Source: Crenalkalicoccus roseus
GTDB lineage: Bacteria > Pseudomonadota > Alphaproteobacteria > Acetobacterales > Acetobacteraceae
Assembly (NCBI RefSeq): GCF_004761865.1
Contig: NZ_SJDM01000002.1
Coordinates: forward strand, 62,001 to 126,000
Direction: 5' to 3'
Length of the DNA stretch: 64,000 nucleotides
Shown piece by piece: positions 36,616-45,916 of this stretch (position 1 is the first letter of the stretch; every line of letters begins with the position of its first letter). A program made the translations under genes and the position numbers. A model generated the notes under the pieces. The model was given only the letters and a program-made list of their open reading frames with translations, had not been told where the DNA came from and searched no databases.

Positions 36616-38365
36616 GGTACAGCGCCTGCACCTCGGAGCGGTAGCGCTCCAGCACGGCGCGGCGCTTCACCTTCATCGTGGGGGTGAGCAGCCCGTTCTC
36701 CACCGAGAAGGGCGTGCCCACCACCCCCCAGCGGCGGATCCGCTCGACGCTGGACAGCCGCGCATTCACCCGCGCCACCGCCTCGCCCACCCTGCCTTCC
36801 ATACCCTCGGCCGGAACCAGCAGGGCGACGATGGCCGGCTGCCCCTCCCCGGCGGCGACGGCCTGGGCGATCTCCGGCTCCGCCATCAGCAGCCCCTCGA
36901 TCTTCGCCGGGCTGACCATGTCGCCGCCGAGCGTCTTGATGAAGTCGCGCTTGCGGTCGGTGATGATGATGCGGCCGTCCTCGATGCGGCCGACATCGCC
37001 GGTGTGCAGCCAGGGCGGCGCGCCGGGCGGGTCGCCCTCGGGGGTGCGGAGCGCCGCGGCCGTCGCCTCCGGGTTGTTCCAGTAGCCGTCCATCACCAGG
37101 TCGCCGCGCACCAGCAGCTCCCCGTCCGCGGCGATGCGCGCCTCCACGCCAGGCAGCGGCCGGCCGACGGTGTGGCGGCGGTTGTCCCAGGGCAGGTTGA
37201 CGCTGACCACGGGCCCCGCCTCGCTCTGCCCGTAGCCCTGGATCACCGGCAGGCCGAGGGCGAGGAAGAAGCCCGAGAGGTCGGGGTCGAGCCGCGCCCC
37301 GCCCGAGACCATGGCGACGAGGTTGCCGCCGAAGCGCGCCCGCACCTTCTCCCGCACCAGCCGGTCGAGCACCGCGTCCTGCGCCCGCTCCCACAGCGAC
37401 AGCGGCGGGCCGTCCAGCTTCCGCAGGCCGAGCGCCAGCGCCCGCTCGAACAGGCGCTTCTTCAGGCCGCCCTCCTTCTCCACCTGGGCCAGCATCCGGG
37501 TGCGCAGCACCTCGAACAGCCGCGGCACGGCGGTGACGATGGAGGGGCGCACCTGCTGGAATTCCTGTGCCAGCCGGTCGGCGCCGCGGGAATAGACCAC
37601 CTCCACCCCGAGCGAGGGCAGGAGGAAGCAGCCCACCGTGTGCTCGTAGCTGTGCGAGAGCGGCAGGAAGGAGAGGTAGCAGGTGCCGTCGAGGTTCAGC
37701 CGCTCCAGCAGCACCTTGGCGAGGCCGTCGCGGTTGGCCAGCATGCTGCGGTGCGGCAGCATCACTCCTTTGGGGCTGCCGCCGGTGCCGGAGGTGTAGA
37801 TCAGGCAGGCGAGCCGCCCCGGGGGGATCTGCTCCGCCTCCGCCATCAGCAGCGGCAGGTCGCCCGGCGTCTCCTCGAGCGCCTGCCAGGGCTCGGCACG
37901 GGTGCCGGGGGGCGGTTCGGGCGGTGCCTCCATGCAGACCAGGAGGTCGAGCCCCTGGGCCTTCGCCGCCCCGGCCAGCACGCGCTGCGCCAGCGCCGCG
38001 GTCGAGACGATGGCCGCCCGTGCGCCGCAGTCGCGCAGGATGTGCGCATGGTCGGCCGGGGTGTTGGTGACGTAGGTCGGCACCGTGACGGCGCCGATCG
38101 CCATGATGGCGCAGTCGGCGACGTTGAATTCGGGTCGGCTCTCGCTGACCAGCAGCACCCGGTCCCCGGGCGCGACGCCCTGGGCGCGCAGGCCGGCGGC
38201 GACATTCGCCACCCGCGCGGCGAACGCCGCCCAGGTGACGTGGCGCCAGCCGCCATCCTGCCAGTGCCGCAGCATCGGCCTGCCGGGGCGCTGCCGCGCC
38301 AGGTCCAGCAGCATCCAGGGCAGGCTGTTCCAGGGCGTGCTCACTCTCTGTCCCGTCTCCGACAT
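36611..38365 (-). CDS. Long-chain fatty acid--CoA ligase (AMP-forming)
   Basis: 584-residue adenylate-forming enzyme that activates fatty acids to acyl-CoA through an acyl-AMP. P-loop YTSGTGGSPKGVMLPHRSML, A5 region GYGQSEAGPVVSVNLP, A7/A8 LHTGDVGRIEDGRIIITDRKRDFIK and A10 region TPTMKVKRRAVLERY. The long-chain (FadD15-like) layout with SYEHTVGCFL is clear. Start 38365 with GGGGGAGG upstream. Divergent from pepF. Confidence 0.9.
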   Translation of the reverse strand: MSETGQRVSTPWNSLPWMLLDLARQRPGRPMLRHWQDGGWRHVTWAAFAARVANVAAGLRAQGVAPGDRVLLVSESRPEFNVADCAIMAIGAVTVPTYVTNTPADHAHILRDCGARAAIVSTAALAQRVLAGAAKAQGLDLLVCMEAPPEPPPGTRAEPWQALEETPGDLPLLMAEAEQIPPGRLACLIYTSGTGGSPKGVMLPHRSMLANRDGLAKVLLERLNLDGTCYLSFLPLSHSYEHTVGCFLLPSLGVEVVYSRGADRLAQEFQQVRPSIVTAVPRLFEVLRTRMLAQVEKEGGLKKRLFERALALGLRKLDGPPLSLWERAQDAVLDRLVREKVRARFGGNLVAMVSGGARLDPDLSGFFLALGLPVIQGYGQSEAGPVVSVNLPWDNRRHTVGRPLPGVEARIAADGELLVRGDLVMDGYWNNPEATAAALRTPEGDPPGAPPWLHTGDVGRIEDGRIIITDRKRDFIKTLGGDMVSPAKIEGLLMAEPEIAQAVAAGEGQPAIVALLVPAEGMEGRVGEAVARVNARLSSVERIRRWGVVGTPFSVENGLLTPTMKVKRRAVLERYRSEVQALYR

Positions 38366-38444
38366 GCCTCCCCCCGTGGTTCCCTTATCACGGGGCCCGC
38401 GTCCAGACCCCGTGGCGGCTTGGCCGCGTCCGCCGATCGCATAT

Positions 38445-40361
38445 ATGCAGACGGTGACCCGATTCGAATCCATTCCGCTCCCGCCCCGGCCGGCCGCGAT
38501 CTCCGCAGCGCCAGGGGATCACCCGCCGGCCGGCAGGGCCGCCCCGTCTCCTCTCGATGCCGGCGGCGGCCGGGGAGGGGAGCTTCCCGTCTGGGACCTC
38601 TCCGACCTCTACCGCGCCCCGGACGACCCGGCGCTCGCCGCCGACCTCGACCGCGCCGAGGCCGATGCCAAGGCCTTCGCCGCGCGCCACGCCGGCACGC
38701 TCGCCGGCCTGCCGGGGGACGCGCTGGCCGAGGCGATCGCCGCCTATGAGCGGATCGAGGAGGTGCTGGGCCGGGCGATGAGCTACGCCCAGCTCGTCTT
38801 CGCCGCCGACGCCCAGGACCCGGAGAACGGGCGCTTCTACCAGACGCTGCAGGAGCGGGTGACGGCGATCTCCTCCCACCTGCTGTTCTTCACCCTGGAG
38901 CTGAACCGGCTGGAGGAGGCCGCGCTCGAGGCGAAGCTCGCCGCCAGCCCCGCGCTCGGGCGCTGGCGGCCCTGGCTGCGCGACCTGCGCGTGTTCCGCC
39001 CGCACCAGCTCTCGGATGAGCTGGAGAAGCTGCTGCACGAGAAGGAGGTGACCGGCCGCGCCGCCTGGAACCGCCTGTTCGACGAGACCATCGCCGGGAT
39101 GACGGTGCGGGTGGGCGAGGAGGAGCTGACCGTCTCGGCGGCGCTGAACCGGCTCTCCGACCGCGACCGCGCGATGCGGGAGGCGGCGGCGCGCGGCATT
39201 TCCGAGGCCTTCGGCAGCCGGGTGCGGCTGTTCGCGCTGATCACCAACACCCTCGCCAAGGACAAGGAGATCATCGACACCTGGCGGCGCTACCCGCGCC
39301 CCACCAGCGCGCGCAACCGCGCCAACATGGTCGAGGACGAGGTGGTGGACGCGCTGGTCGCGGCGGTGACGGAAAGCTACCCGCGCCTCTCCCACCGCTA
39401 CTACGCCATGAAGGCGGAATGGCTCGGCCTGCCGAAGCTGCGGCACTGGGACCGCAACGCCCCGCTGCCGGAGGAGGAGGACCGCCCGATACCGTGGAAG
39501 GAGGCGGTGGAGCGGGTGCTGGAGAGCTACCATGCCTTCAGCCCCAGGCTCGCCGAGATCGGCCGGCGCTTCTTCGATCGCCCCTGGGTGGACGCGGCGT
39601 TGCGCCCGGGCAAGGCCTCCGGCGCCTTCGCGCACCCGACCGTGCCCTCGGTCCACCCCTACCTGCTGCTGAACTACCACGGCAAGGCGCGGGACGTGAT
39701 GACGCTCGCGCACGAGCTCGGCCACGGCGTGCACCAGGTGCTGGCGGGCGAGCAGGGCTACCTGCTCTCCTCGACGCCCCTGACCCTGGCCGAGACCGCC
39801 TCGGTGTTCGGGGAGATGCTGACCTTCCGCGCCCTGCTCGACGCCGAGGCCGATCCGCGCCGGCGCCGCGCCATGCTGGCCGCCAAGGTCGAGGACATGC
39901 TGAACACGGTGGTGCGGCAGATCGCCTTCTACCGGTTCGAGACGCTGCTGCACGACGAGCGGCGTGGGGGCGAGCTCAGCCACGAGCGCATCGGCGAGCT
40001 GTGGATGCAGGTGCAGGCCGAGAGCTTGGGCCCGGCCTTCGAGTTCACGCCGGATTACGGCGTGTACTGGGCCTACATCCCGCACTTCGTCCACTCGCCC
40101 TTCTACGTCTACGCCTATGCCTTCGGGGACTGCCTGGTGAACGCCCTCTACGGCGTCTACCGCGATGGCACGGTGCCCGAGTTCGAGCGCAAATATGTCG
40201 AGCTGCTGCGCGCGGGCGGCACGCTGCGCCACCGCGAACTGCTGGCGCCCTTCGGGCTCGACGCCTCCGACCCCGCCTTCTGGAAGCGCGGCCTCTCCGT
40301 GATCGAGGGATTCATCGACGAGATCGCGCGCCTGCCCGGCGGCGCCGAGGCCGGGCCATGA
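38445..40361 (+). CDS. pepF: Oligoendopeptidase F (M3 family)
   Basis: 638-residue cytoplasmic zinc metallopeptidase cleaving short peptides. Zinc site HELGH at residues 423-427 in TLAHELGHGVHQVLAG, with the third ligand Glu in LAETASVFGEMLTF. N-terminal half is the helical PepF domain (VWDLSDLYRAPDDPALAADL). Start ATG 38445; the first ~45 residues are a low-complexity leader and the true start may be later. Overlaps the ABC1 gene by 4 nt (ATGA). Confidence 0.92.
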   Translation: MQTVTRFESIPLPPRPAAISAAPGDHPPAGRAAPSPLDAGGGRGGELPVWDLSDLYRAPDDPALAADLDRAEADAKAFAARHAGTLAGLPGDALAEAIAAYERIEEVLGRAMSYAQLVFAADAQDPENGRFYQTLQERVTAISSHLLFFTLELNRLEEAALEAKLAASPALGRWRPWLRDLRVFRPHQLSDELEKLLHEKEVTGRAAWNRLFDETIAGMTVRVGEEELTVSAALNRLSDRDRAMREAAARGISEAFGSRVRLFALITNTLAKDKEIIDTWRRYPRPTSARNRANMVEDEVVDALVAAVTESYPRLSHRYYAMKAEWLGLPKLRHWDRNAPLPEEEDRPIPWKEAVERVLESYHAFSPRLAEIGRRFFDRPWVDAALRPGKASGAFAHPTVPSVHPYLLLNYHGKARDVMTLAHELGHGVHQVLAGEQGYLLSSTPLTLAETASVFGEMLTFRALLDAEADPRRRRAMLAAKVEDMLNTVVRQIAFYRFETLLHDERRGGELSHERIGELWMQVQAESLGPAFEFTPDYGVYWAYIPHFVHSPFYVYAYAFGDCLVNALYGVYRDGTVPEFERKYVELLRAGGTLRHRELLAPFGLDASDPAFWKRGLSVIEGFIDEIARLPGGAEAGP

Positions 40362-41722
40362 GCGGCAGCGGCGACGGCCACGAGAGCACGCTGTTCGGCG
40401 AGGTGCGGCGCATGGTCCGCACCTCGGGCGCGGTCGGCGGCATCGCCGCGCGGGTGGCCGGGCAGCGCTTCCTCGGCCTCAGGACCGACAAGGCGGCGCA
40501 TGCCGAGGACCTGCGGCAGATCCTGGGCGGCCTCAAGGGGCCGCTGATGAAGGTGGCGCAGTTCCTGGCCACGGTGCCGGACGCGCTGCCCGAGGAATAC
40601 GCCGCCCAGCTCGCCACGCTGCAGTCGAACGCCCCGCCCATGGGCTGGCCCTTCGTCCGCCGGCGCATGATGAGCGAGCTCGGCCCCGACTGGGAGCGGA
40701 AGTTCCGCGCCTTCGGGCGCGAGGCGGCGGCGGCGGCGAGCCTCGGTCAGGTGCACCGCGCCACCCTGCCGGACGGCACGGAGGTGGCGTGCAAGCTGCA
40801 GTATCCCGACATGCCGAGCGTGGTGGAGGCCGATCTCCGCCAGCTCCGCCTGGCGATGCAGCTCTACCGCCGCATGGACAGCTCGCTCGACAACGAGGAG
40901 GTGTACGAGGAGCTGCGCGACCGGCTGCGGGAGGAGCTCGACTACCTGCGCGAGGCGGCGCAGATGCGCCTCTACGGCATCATGCTGCGGGGCGTGCCCG
41001 GCGTGCAGGTGCCGCGGCCGATCGAAGGCTACTGCACGCGCCGCCTGCTGACCATGACCTGGCTGGACGGGCAGCCGATCCTGAGGTGGCTGGAGGGGAA
41101 CCCGCCGCAGGAGCTGCGCAACGCCTGCGCCGAGGCGCTGTTCCGCGCCTGGTACGTGCCCTTCTACCGCTACGGCGTGATCCATGGCGACCCGCACCTC
41201 GGCAACTACCAGGTGCAGCCGGACCAGAGGGGCATCAACCTGCTCGACTTCGGCACCATCCGCGTCTTCGGGCCGCGCTTCGTCGCCGCGGTGATTCAGC
41301 TCTACGAGGCGGTGCGCGACGGGGACGAGGAGAAGGCGCGCCTGGCCTACGAGGCCTGGGGTTTCCGCAACCTCTCGCGCGAGACCCGCGCGGTGCTGTC
41401 GGAGTGGGCGCGCTTCCTCTACGAGCCGCTGATCCAGGACCGGGTGCGGCCGATCCAGGAATCGGACGATCCCGCCTATGGCCGCAAGGTGGCGGCGCGG
41501 GTGCATGAGGGGCTGAAGCGCACCGGGGGCGTGCGGGTGCCGCGGGAGTTCCCGCTGATGGACCGCGCCGCGATCGGGCTTGGCAGCGTCTTCCTGAGGC
41601 TCCGGGCGCAGCTCAACTGGCACCGGCTGTTCGCCGAGCTGATCGCGGACTTCTCCGAGCAGGCCCTGGCGGAGCGGCAGGCGGCGGCGCTGCGCGAGGC
41701 AGGGGTGCCGACGCCCGGCTGA
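40358..41722 (+). CDS. ABC1/AarF (UbiB-like) atypical kinase
   Basis: 454-residue atypical protein-kinase-like ATPase. The signature helix reads GPLMKVAQFLATVPDALPEEYAAQLATLQS (KxAQ in place of KxGQ), then VACKLQYPDMPSVVEADL, HGDPHLGNYQV and LLDFGTIRVFG with metal-binding Asp. It lacks the C-terminal membrane helices of true UbiB, so a role in quinone synthesis or lipid homeostasis is possible but not proven. Translationally coupled to pepF. Followed by a strong hairpin. Confidence 0.87.
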   Translation: MSGSGDGHESTLFGEVRRMVRTSGAVGGIAARVAGQRFLGLRTDKAAHAEDLRQILGGLKGPLMKVAQFLATVPDALPEEYAAQLATLQSNAPPMGWPFVRRRMMSELGPDWERKFRAFGREAAAAASLGQVHRATLPDGTEVACKLQYPDMPSVVEADLRQLRLAMQLYRRMDSSLDNEEVYEELRDRLREELDYLREAAQMRLYGIMLRGVPGVQVPRPIEGYCTRRLLTMTWLDGQPILRWLEGNPPQELRNACAEALFRAWYVPFYRYGVIHGDPHLGNYQVQPDQRGINLLDFGTIRVFGPRFVAAVIQLYEAVRDGDEEKARLAYEAWGFRNLSRETRAVLSEWARFLYEPLIQDRVRPIQESDDPAYGRKVAARVHEGLKRTGGVRVPREFPLMDRAAIGLGSVFLRLRAQLNWHRLFAELIADFSEQALAERQAAALREAGVPTPG

Positions 41723-41724
41723 AG

Positions 41725-41759
41725 GCGGGGCCTCCCGCCCGCGGGAAGCGCGGCCCCGC
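41725..41759. terminator. Nested hairpin terminator between convergent genes
   Basis: Outer stem GCGGGGCC/GGCCCCGC (8 bp) encloses an inner stem TCCCGC-CC-GCGGGA (6 bp). It sits directly after the stop of the ABC1 gene and 50 bp from the stop of the minus-strand c-di-GMP gene; it is probably a bidirectional terminator. Confidence 0.55.
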
Positions 41760-41809
41760 TCCACGGAAGGCCGGGTCGCCGCCGCGGGCGCGGCCGGACG
41801 GGGGCGGCC

Positions 41810-44197
41810 TCACGCGGCCACGGGGCTGGCGTCGGCGGCCCTGGCGCCCGTCATCGCCGCATAGGCCTCGATCGGCTGCGGGCGGCCGATCAGGTAGCCC
41901 TGCACCTCGTCGCAATTCTCCTGTCGCAGCTCCCTGAGCTGCGCCGGGGTCTCCACGCCCTCGGCCACCACCGGCAGCCGCATTCCCCGGCCAAGGCCGA
42001 GCACGGCGCGCACGATGGCGCGCGCCTGCTCGTCGCCGCCGAGGCCGCGGACGAAGCTGCGATCCACCTTGATCTTGTCGAAGGGGAAGGTGCGCAGCGT
42101 GCCGAGCGAGGAGTAGCCGGTGCCGAAATCGTCGAGCGCCACCCGCACCCCGAGCGCCTTCACCCCCCGCAGCGTCTCGAGCGCCCGCTCGACCTCGCTG
42201 ACGAACAGGCTTTCCGTCACCTCGATCTCGAGCCGCTCCGGCGCGAGGCCGGTCTCTCCCAGGGTGCGGGCGAGCAGCCTGCAGAAATCGGCGTGCTGGA
42301 TCTGGATCGGGGAGACGTTGACGGCGACGCGCAGCGGCCTCGGCCAGCGCGCCGCCTCGCGGCAGGCTTCCGCCAGCGCCCATTCGCCGAGCCGGAGGAT
42401 GCCGCCCGAGGCCTCGGCGATGGGGATGAAGACGTCGGGCGGCACCTGGCCGTGGCGCGGATGGTGCCAGCGCAGCAGCGCCTCGAAGCCGATCACCTCG
42501 CCGGTCTCGGCGGCGGCGACCGGCTGGTAGTGCAGCGCGAGCTCGCCCCGCGCCGGCGCCAGGCGGATGTCCTGCTCCAGCGCGCGGCGCAGCCGCAGGT
42601 CCTGGTCCATCTCCGGCTGGAAGAAGGCGTGCCCGTCCCGCCCGGCGCTCTTCACGCGGTAGAGGGCGGTATCCGCCGCCCGCAGCAGCGCCTCCGCGTC
42701 CTGCGCGTCGGCGGGATGGAGCGCGATGCCGATGGAGACCGAGACGGAGGCGATCGCGCCCTCGCCGAGGTCGAAGGGAAGGGCGAGGCTCCGCACCAGG
42801 CGCTCGGCCAGCGCCGCCGCAGCGCCCGGGCCGGCCGCCGGGGCCATGAGGATGGCGAACTCGTCGCCGCCGAGCCGGGCCACCATGTCGCTCTCCCGCA
42901 CCTCGGCGCGGAGGCGCTGCGCCGCCTCGCGCAGCAGCCGGTCCCCGGCGCCGTGGCCGTACAGGTCGTTCACCGGCTTGAACCGGTCGAGGTCGAGGTA
43001 GAGCACGGCGAAGCCCGGCCCGCCGCGGCGGGCGCCGGCCAGCGCCTCCTCCATTCGCTCGACCAGGCGCGCGCGGTTGGGCAGGCCGGTCAGCGGGTCG
43101 TGATGGGCGAGGTGGCGGATGCGGGCTTCGGCCGCGATCCGCTCCCTGAGGTCGCGCAGGGCGATGACCAGGCGCGGGCCGGCGCCGGTTTCGATCGGAC
43201 GGGCGAGGACCTCGACCGGGGTCCTGCCGCCGAGCGTCGCCGTCAGCGAGCCCTGGCGGGCGGCCAGGGCGGCGACCGGTGCCGGCCCCGCCGCGGCGTC
43301 GGCGGCCAGCAGGTCGTCGAGCCGGCGGCCGAGCAGCGCCGGCCTCGCCTCGCCGAGCAGCTCGCCGAGACGGGCGTTGGCATCCACGATCGTGCCCTCG
43401 GCGTCGCAGAGGGCGAGCGCCTCGAAGGTGGCGTCGGCCAAGCCGCGGAGCCGCTCGGCCTCGGCCGCCCGCCGCCTGCGGCCGAGCCACGTCTGGATCA
43501 GGGCGGCCGCCACCCCCGTGCCGAGCCAGGCCAGGGTGAGCACGGCGACCAGCGCGGCCAGCCAGGGGCGGGGCAGCACCGTGGCGGGAACGGGCACCGC
43601 CGGGTCCGGCACCACCAGGACCGCCCCCATGCCGATGAAGTGGAGCCCGGCGACGGCGGCGACGAGGAGGGAGGCCGCCGGAAGCGCGGAACCCTCCGGC
43701 CGCAGCCGGGCGAGGCCGCCCGCCATCAGCGCGATGCCGACGGCGCCCGAGCCGAGCACGAGATCGGGGGACCATTCGAGGTGCCCCGGCAGCCGCACCG
43801 CCGCCATGCCGAGATAGTGCATGGCGACGATGGAGGCGCCGGCCACCGCCCCGCCCAGGGCGCGGCCCCCCGCACCCTCGGCGCGCAGCCAGAGGAGCAG
43901 CCCCGCCGCCGCCCCGGCCACCGCGAGCGCCGCCGAGCCCAGGGTGATGGCGGGATCGTAGGCGGTGGGCAGCCCCGGCTCATAGGCCAGCATGGCGACG
44001 AAATGCGTGGACCAGGCGCCGCCGCCGAGGCAGGCGGCGGCGAGGAGCAGGGTCCAGGCCCGGTGGCGTTCCCGCCCGGCGCGCGCGTGCTGGGCGGCCA
44101 TGGCGGCGGCCCCGGCGGCGCCGGCCAGGATCAGGACCGCCAGCGCGACCAGGGCAAGGTCATGGTCCCCCCCGAGGCAGGCAAGGACTCGCAACAT
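41810..44197 (-). CDS. MHYT-PAS-GGDEF-EAL c-di-GMP enzyme
   Basis: 795-residue inner-membrane protein. Residues about 1-235 are seven TM helices with MHYT repeats (STHFVAML, AMHYLGM, GLHFIGM), which may bind metal and sense a small diatomic or redox signal. A PAS domain follows (about 245-345), then GGDEF (RLGGDEFAIL with inhibitory site RESD five residues upstream), then EAL (GFEALLRWHHP, EVTES, DDFGTGYSSL, DKIKVDRSF, VAEGVET). Both catalytic domains keep key residues, so synthesis and breakdown of c-di-GMP are both possible. Divergent from pntAA. Confidence 0.93.
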   Translation of the reverse strand: MLRVLACLGGDHDLALVALAVLILAGAAGAAAMAAQHARAGRERHRAWTLLLAAACLGGGAWSTHFVAMLAYEPGLPTAYDPAITLGSAALAVAGAAAGLLLWLRAEGAGGRALGGAVAGASIVAMHYLGMAAVRLPGHLEWSPDLVLGSGAVGIALMAGGLARLRPEGSALPAASLLVAAVAGLHFIGMGAVLVVPDPAVPVPATVLPRPWLAALVAVLTLAWLGTGVAAALIQTWLGRRRRAAEAERLRGLADATFEALALCDAEGTIVDANARLGELLGEARPALLGRRLDDLLAADAAAGPAPVAALAARQGSLTATLGGRTPVEVLARPIETGAGPRLVIALRDLRERIAAEARIRHLAHHDPLTGLPNRARLVERMEEALAGARRGGPGFAVLYLDLDRFKPVNDLYGHGAGDRLLREAAQRLRAEVRESDMVARLGGDEFAILMAPAAGPGAAAALAERLVRSLALPFDLGEGAIASVSVSIGIALHPADAQDAEALLRAADTALYRVKSAGRDGHAFFQPEMDQDLRLRRALEQDIRLAPARGELALHYQPVAAAETGEVIGFEALLRWHHPRHGQVPPDVFIPIAEASGGILRLGEWALAEACREAARWPRPLRVAVNVSPIQIQHADFCRLLARTLGETGLAPERLEIEVTESLFVSEVERALETLRGVKALGVRVALDDFGTGYSSLGTLRTFPFDKIKVDRSFVRGLGGDEQARAIVRAVLGLGRGMRLPVVAEGVETPAQLRELRQENCDEVQGYLIGRPQPIEAYAAMTGARAADASPVAA

Positions 44198-44333
44198 GCT
44201 GCACGCTCCGATCGGTCTCGGATCGCCGTAATATCATTTCGGTTGCCATTTCCTTAAGCCGGGGCGGCGCGGCTGTCGCCTTGCGGCCGCAGCGGCCATC
44301 GCGCATGTTGCGGGGCCGAGGGGGGTAGCCCGC

Positions 44334-45491
44334 ATGCGACTTGCTGTGCTGAAGGAGCGGCGACCGGCCGAGACCCGGGTTGCGGCCACGCCGGAGACGG
44401 TGAGGAAGCTCGCCGGTCTCGGCCTGTCCGTCGTGGTCGAGGCCGGAGCCGGGGAGCGGGCCGGCATTCCCGACGCGGCCTTCCGGGAGGCGGGGGCCGA
44501 GATCGCGCCGGATTTCGCCGCCGCCCTCGCCGGGGCCGGAATCGTGCTGAAGATCCGCGCGCCGCTCGCCGCGGGGGAGGGGGAGGCGGACGAGCTCGCC
44601 GCCATCCCGCGCGGCGCCCTGCTGATCGGCGAGCTCCGTGCCGACGAGGCGGCGGCGCGCGCCTATGCCGAGCGGGGCATCGACGCCTGCGCCATGGAAT
44701 TGCTGCCGCGCATCACCCGCGCGCAGTCCATGGACATCCTCTCCTCCCAGGCCAACCTCGCCGGCTACCGCGCGGTGATCGAGGCGGCGGCGGCCTACGA
44801 CAAGGTCTTCCCGATGCTGATGACGGCGGCGGGCACGGTGCCGGCCGCCAACGTCTTCGTCATGGGCGCGGGCGTGGCCGGGCTGCAGGCGATCGCCACC
44901 GCGCGCCGCCTCGGCGGGCGGGTGTCCGCCACCGATGTCCGCCCCGCGGCCAAGGAGGAGATCAAGTCCCTCGGCGCCGCCTTCGTCGGCTACGAGGACG
45001 AGGAGAGCCGCGCGGCGCAGACCGCCGGCGGCTACGCCAAGGCGATGAGCCCGGAATTCCTCCGCAGGCAGGCCGAGGTGGTGGCCGGGCACATCGCCAA
45101 GCAGGACATCGTGGTCTGCACCGCCCTCGTCCAGGGCCGCAAGGCGCCGACGCTGGTCACCGAGGAGATGGTGGCGAGCATGAAGCCCGGCAGCGTCATC
45201 GTGGACATCGCCGCGGATGCGGGGGGGAATTGCGCGCTGACCAGGCCGGGAGAGGCGATCACCACCGGGAACGGCGTGCGCATCCTCGGCCATTCGAACT
45301 GGCCCGGCCGGGTGCCGGCGGCGGCGAGCAGCCTGTTCGCGCGCAACCTGCTGACCTTCCTCAGTACCTTCTGGGACAAGGAGGCCCGCGCGCCGAAGCT
45401 GCCCGAAGGCGACGAGATCGTGAAGGGCGTGCTGCTCACCCGCGGCGGCGCCGTGATCCACCCGAGCTTCGCGCCGGCCCGGGCGGCCTAG
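44334..45491 (+). CDS. pntAA: NAD(P) transhydrogenase subunit alpha part 1
   Basis: 385-residue NAD-binding soluble domain (dI) of the proton-translocating transhydrogenase that makes NADPH from NADH at the cost of proton-motive force. N-terminal [36 protein letters not shown], Rossmann [18 protein letters not shown] and [14 protein letters not shown] mobile loop. The split form PntAA/PntAB/PntB is normal for Alphaproteobacteria. GAGGGGGG before ATG 44334. pntAB follows after 13 nt. Confidence 0.95.
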   Translation: MRLAVLKERRPAETRVAATPETVRKLAGLGLSVVVEAGAGERAGIPDAAFREAGAEIAPDFAAALAGAGIVLKIRAPLAAGEGEADELAAIPRGALLIGELRADEAAARAYAERGIDACAMELLPRITRAQSMDILSSQANLAGYRAVIEAAAAYDKVFPMLMTAAGTVPAANVFVMGAGVAGLQAIATARRLGGRVSATDVRPAAKEEIKSLGAAFVGYEDEESRAAQTAGGYAKAMSPEFLRRQAEVVAGHIAKQDIVVCTALVQGRKAPTLVTEEMVASMKPGSVIVDIAADAGGNCALTRPGEAITTGNGVRILGHSNWPGRVPAAASSLFARNLLTFLSTFWDKEARAPKLPEGDEIVKGVLLTRGGAVIHPSFAPARAA

Positions 45492-45504
45492 AAGGGAGCC
45501 TTCC

Positions 45505-45912
45505 ATGAACCCGAGCGAACTGGCCGCCCAGGCCGAGGCAACCGCGCGCCGCGCGCTGGAACTGGCCGAGCAGGCGCGCCTCGCCGCCGAGGCCGCCGCC
45601 CTGCAGGCCGCGCCGGTGGCCGCCGCGGCCGAGCCCTTCCTGTTCCTGCTGACGATCTTCCTGCTCGCCTGCTTCGTCGGCTACTACGTGGTGTGGAACG
45701 TCACCCCGGCGCTGCACTCCCCGCTGATGGGCGTGACCAACGCCATCTCCTCCGTCATCGTGGTCGGCGCCATCATGGCGACCGGCCTCGCCTACAGCGG
45801 CGTCGCCACCGCCTTCGGCTTCCTCGCCGCGCTGCTCGCCTCGGTGAACATCTTCGGCGGCTTCATCGTCACGCGACGGATGCTGGCCATGTTCCGCTCC
45901 AAGAAGGGCTGA
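45505..45912 (+). CDS. pntAB: NAD(P) transhydrogenase subunit alpha part 2
   Basis: 135-residue membrane subunit with three to four TM helices after an Ala-rich amphipathic leader: [47 protein letters not shown] is the conserved core. It forms the proton channel with PntB. GGGAGC precedes ATG 45505. Separated from pntB by 4 nt. Confidence 0.95.
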   Translation: MNPSELAAQAEATARRALELAEQARLAAEAAALQAAPVAAAAEPFLFLLTIFLLACFVGYYVVWNVTPALHSPLMGVTNAISSVIVVGAIMATGLAYSGVATAFGFLAALLASVNIFGGFIVTRRMLAMFRSKKG

Positions 45913-45916
45913 GCCA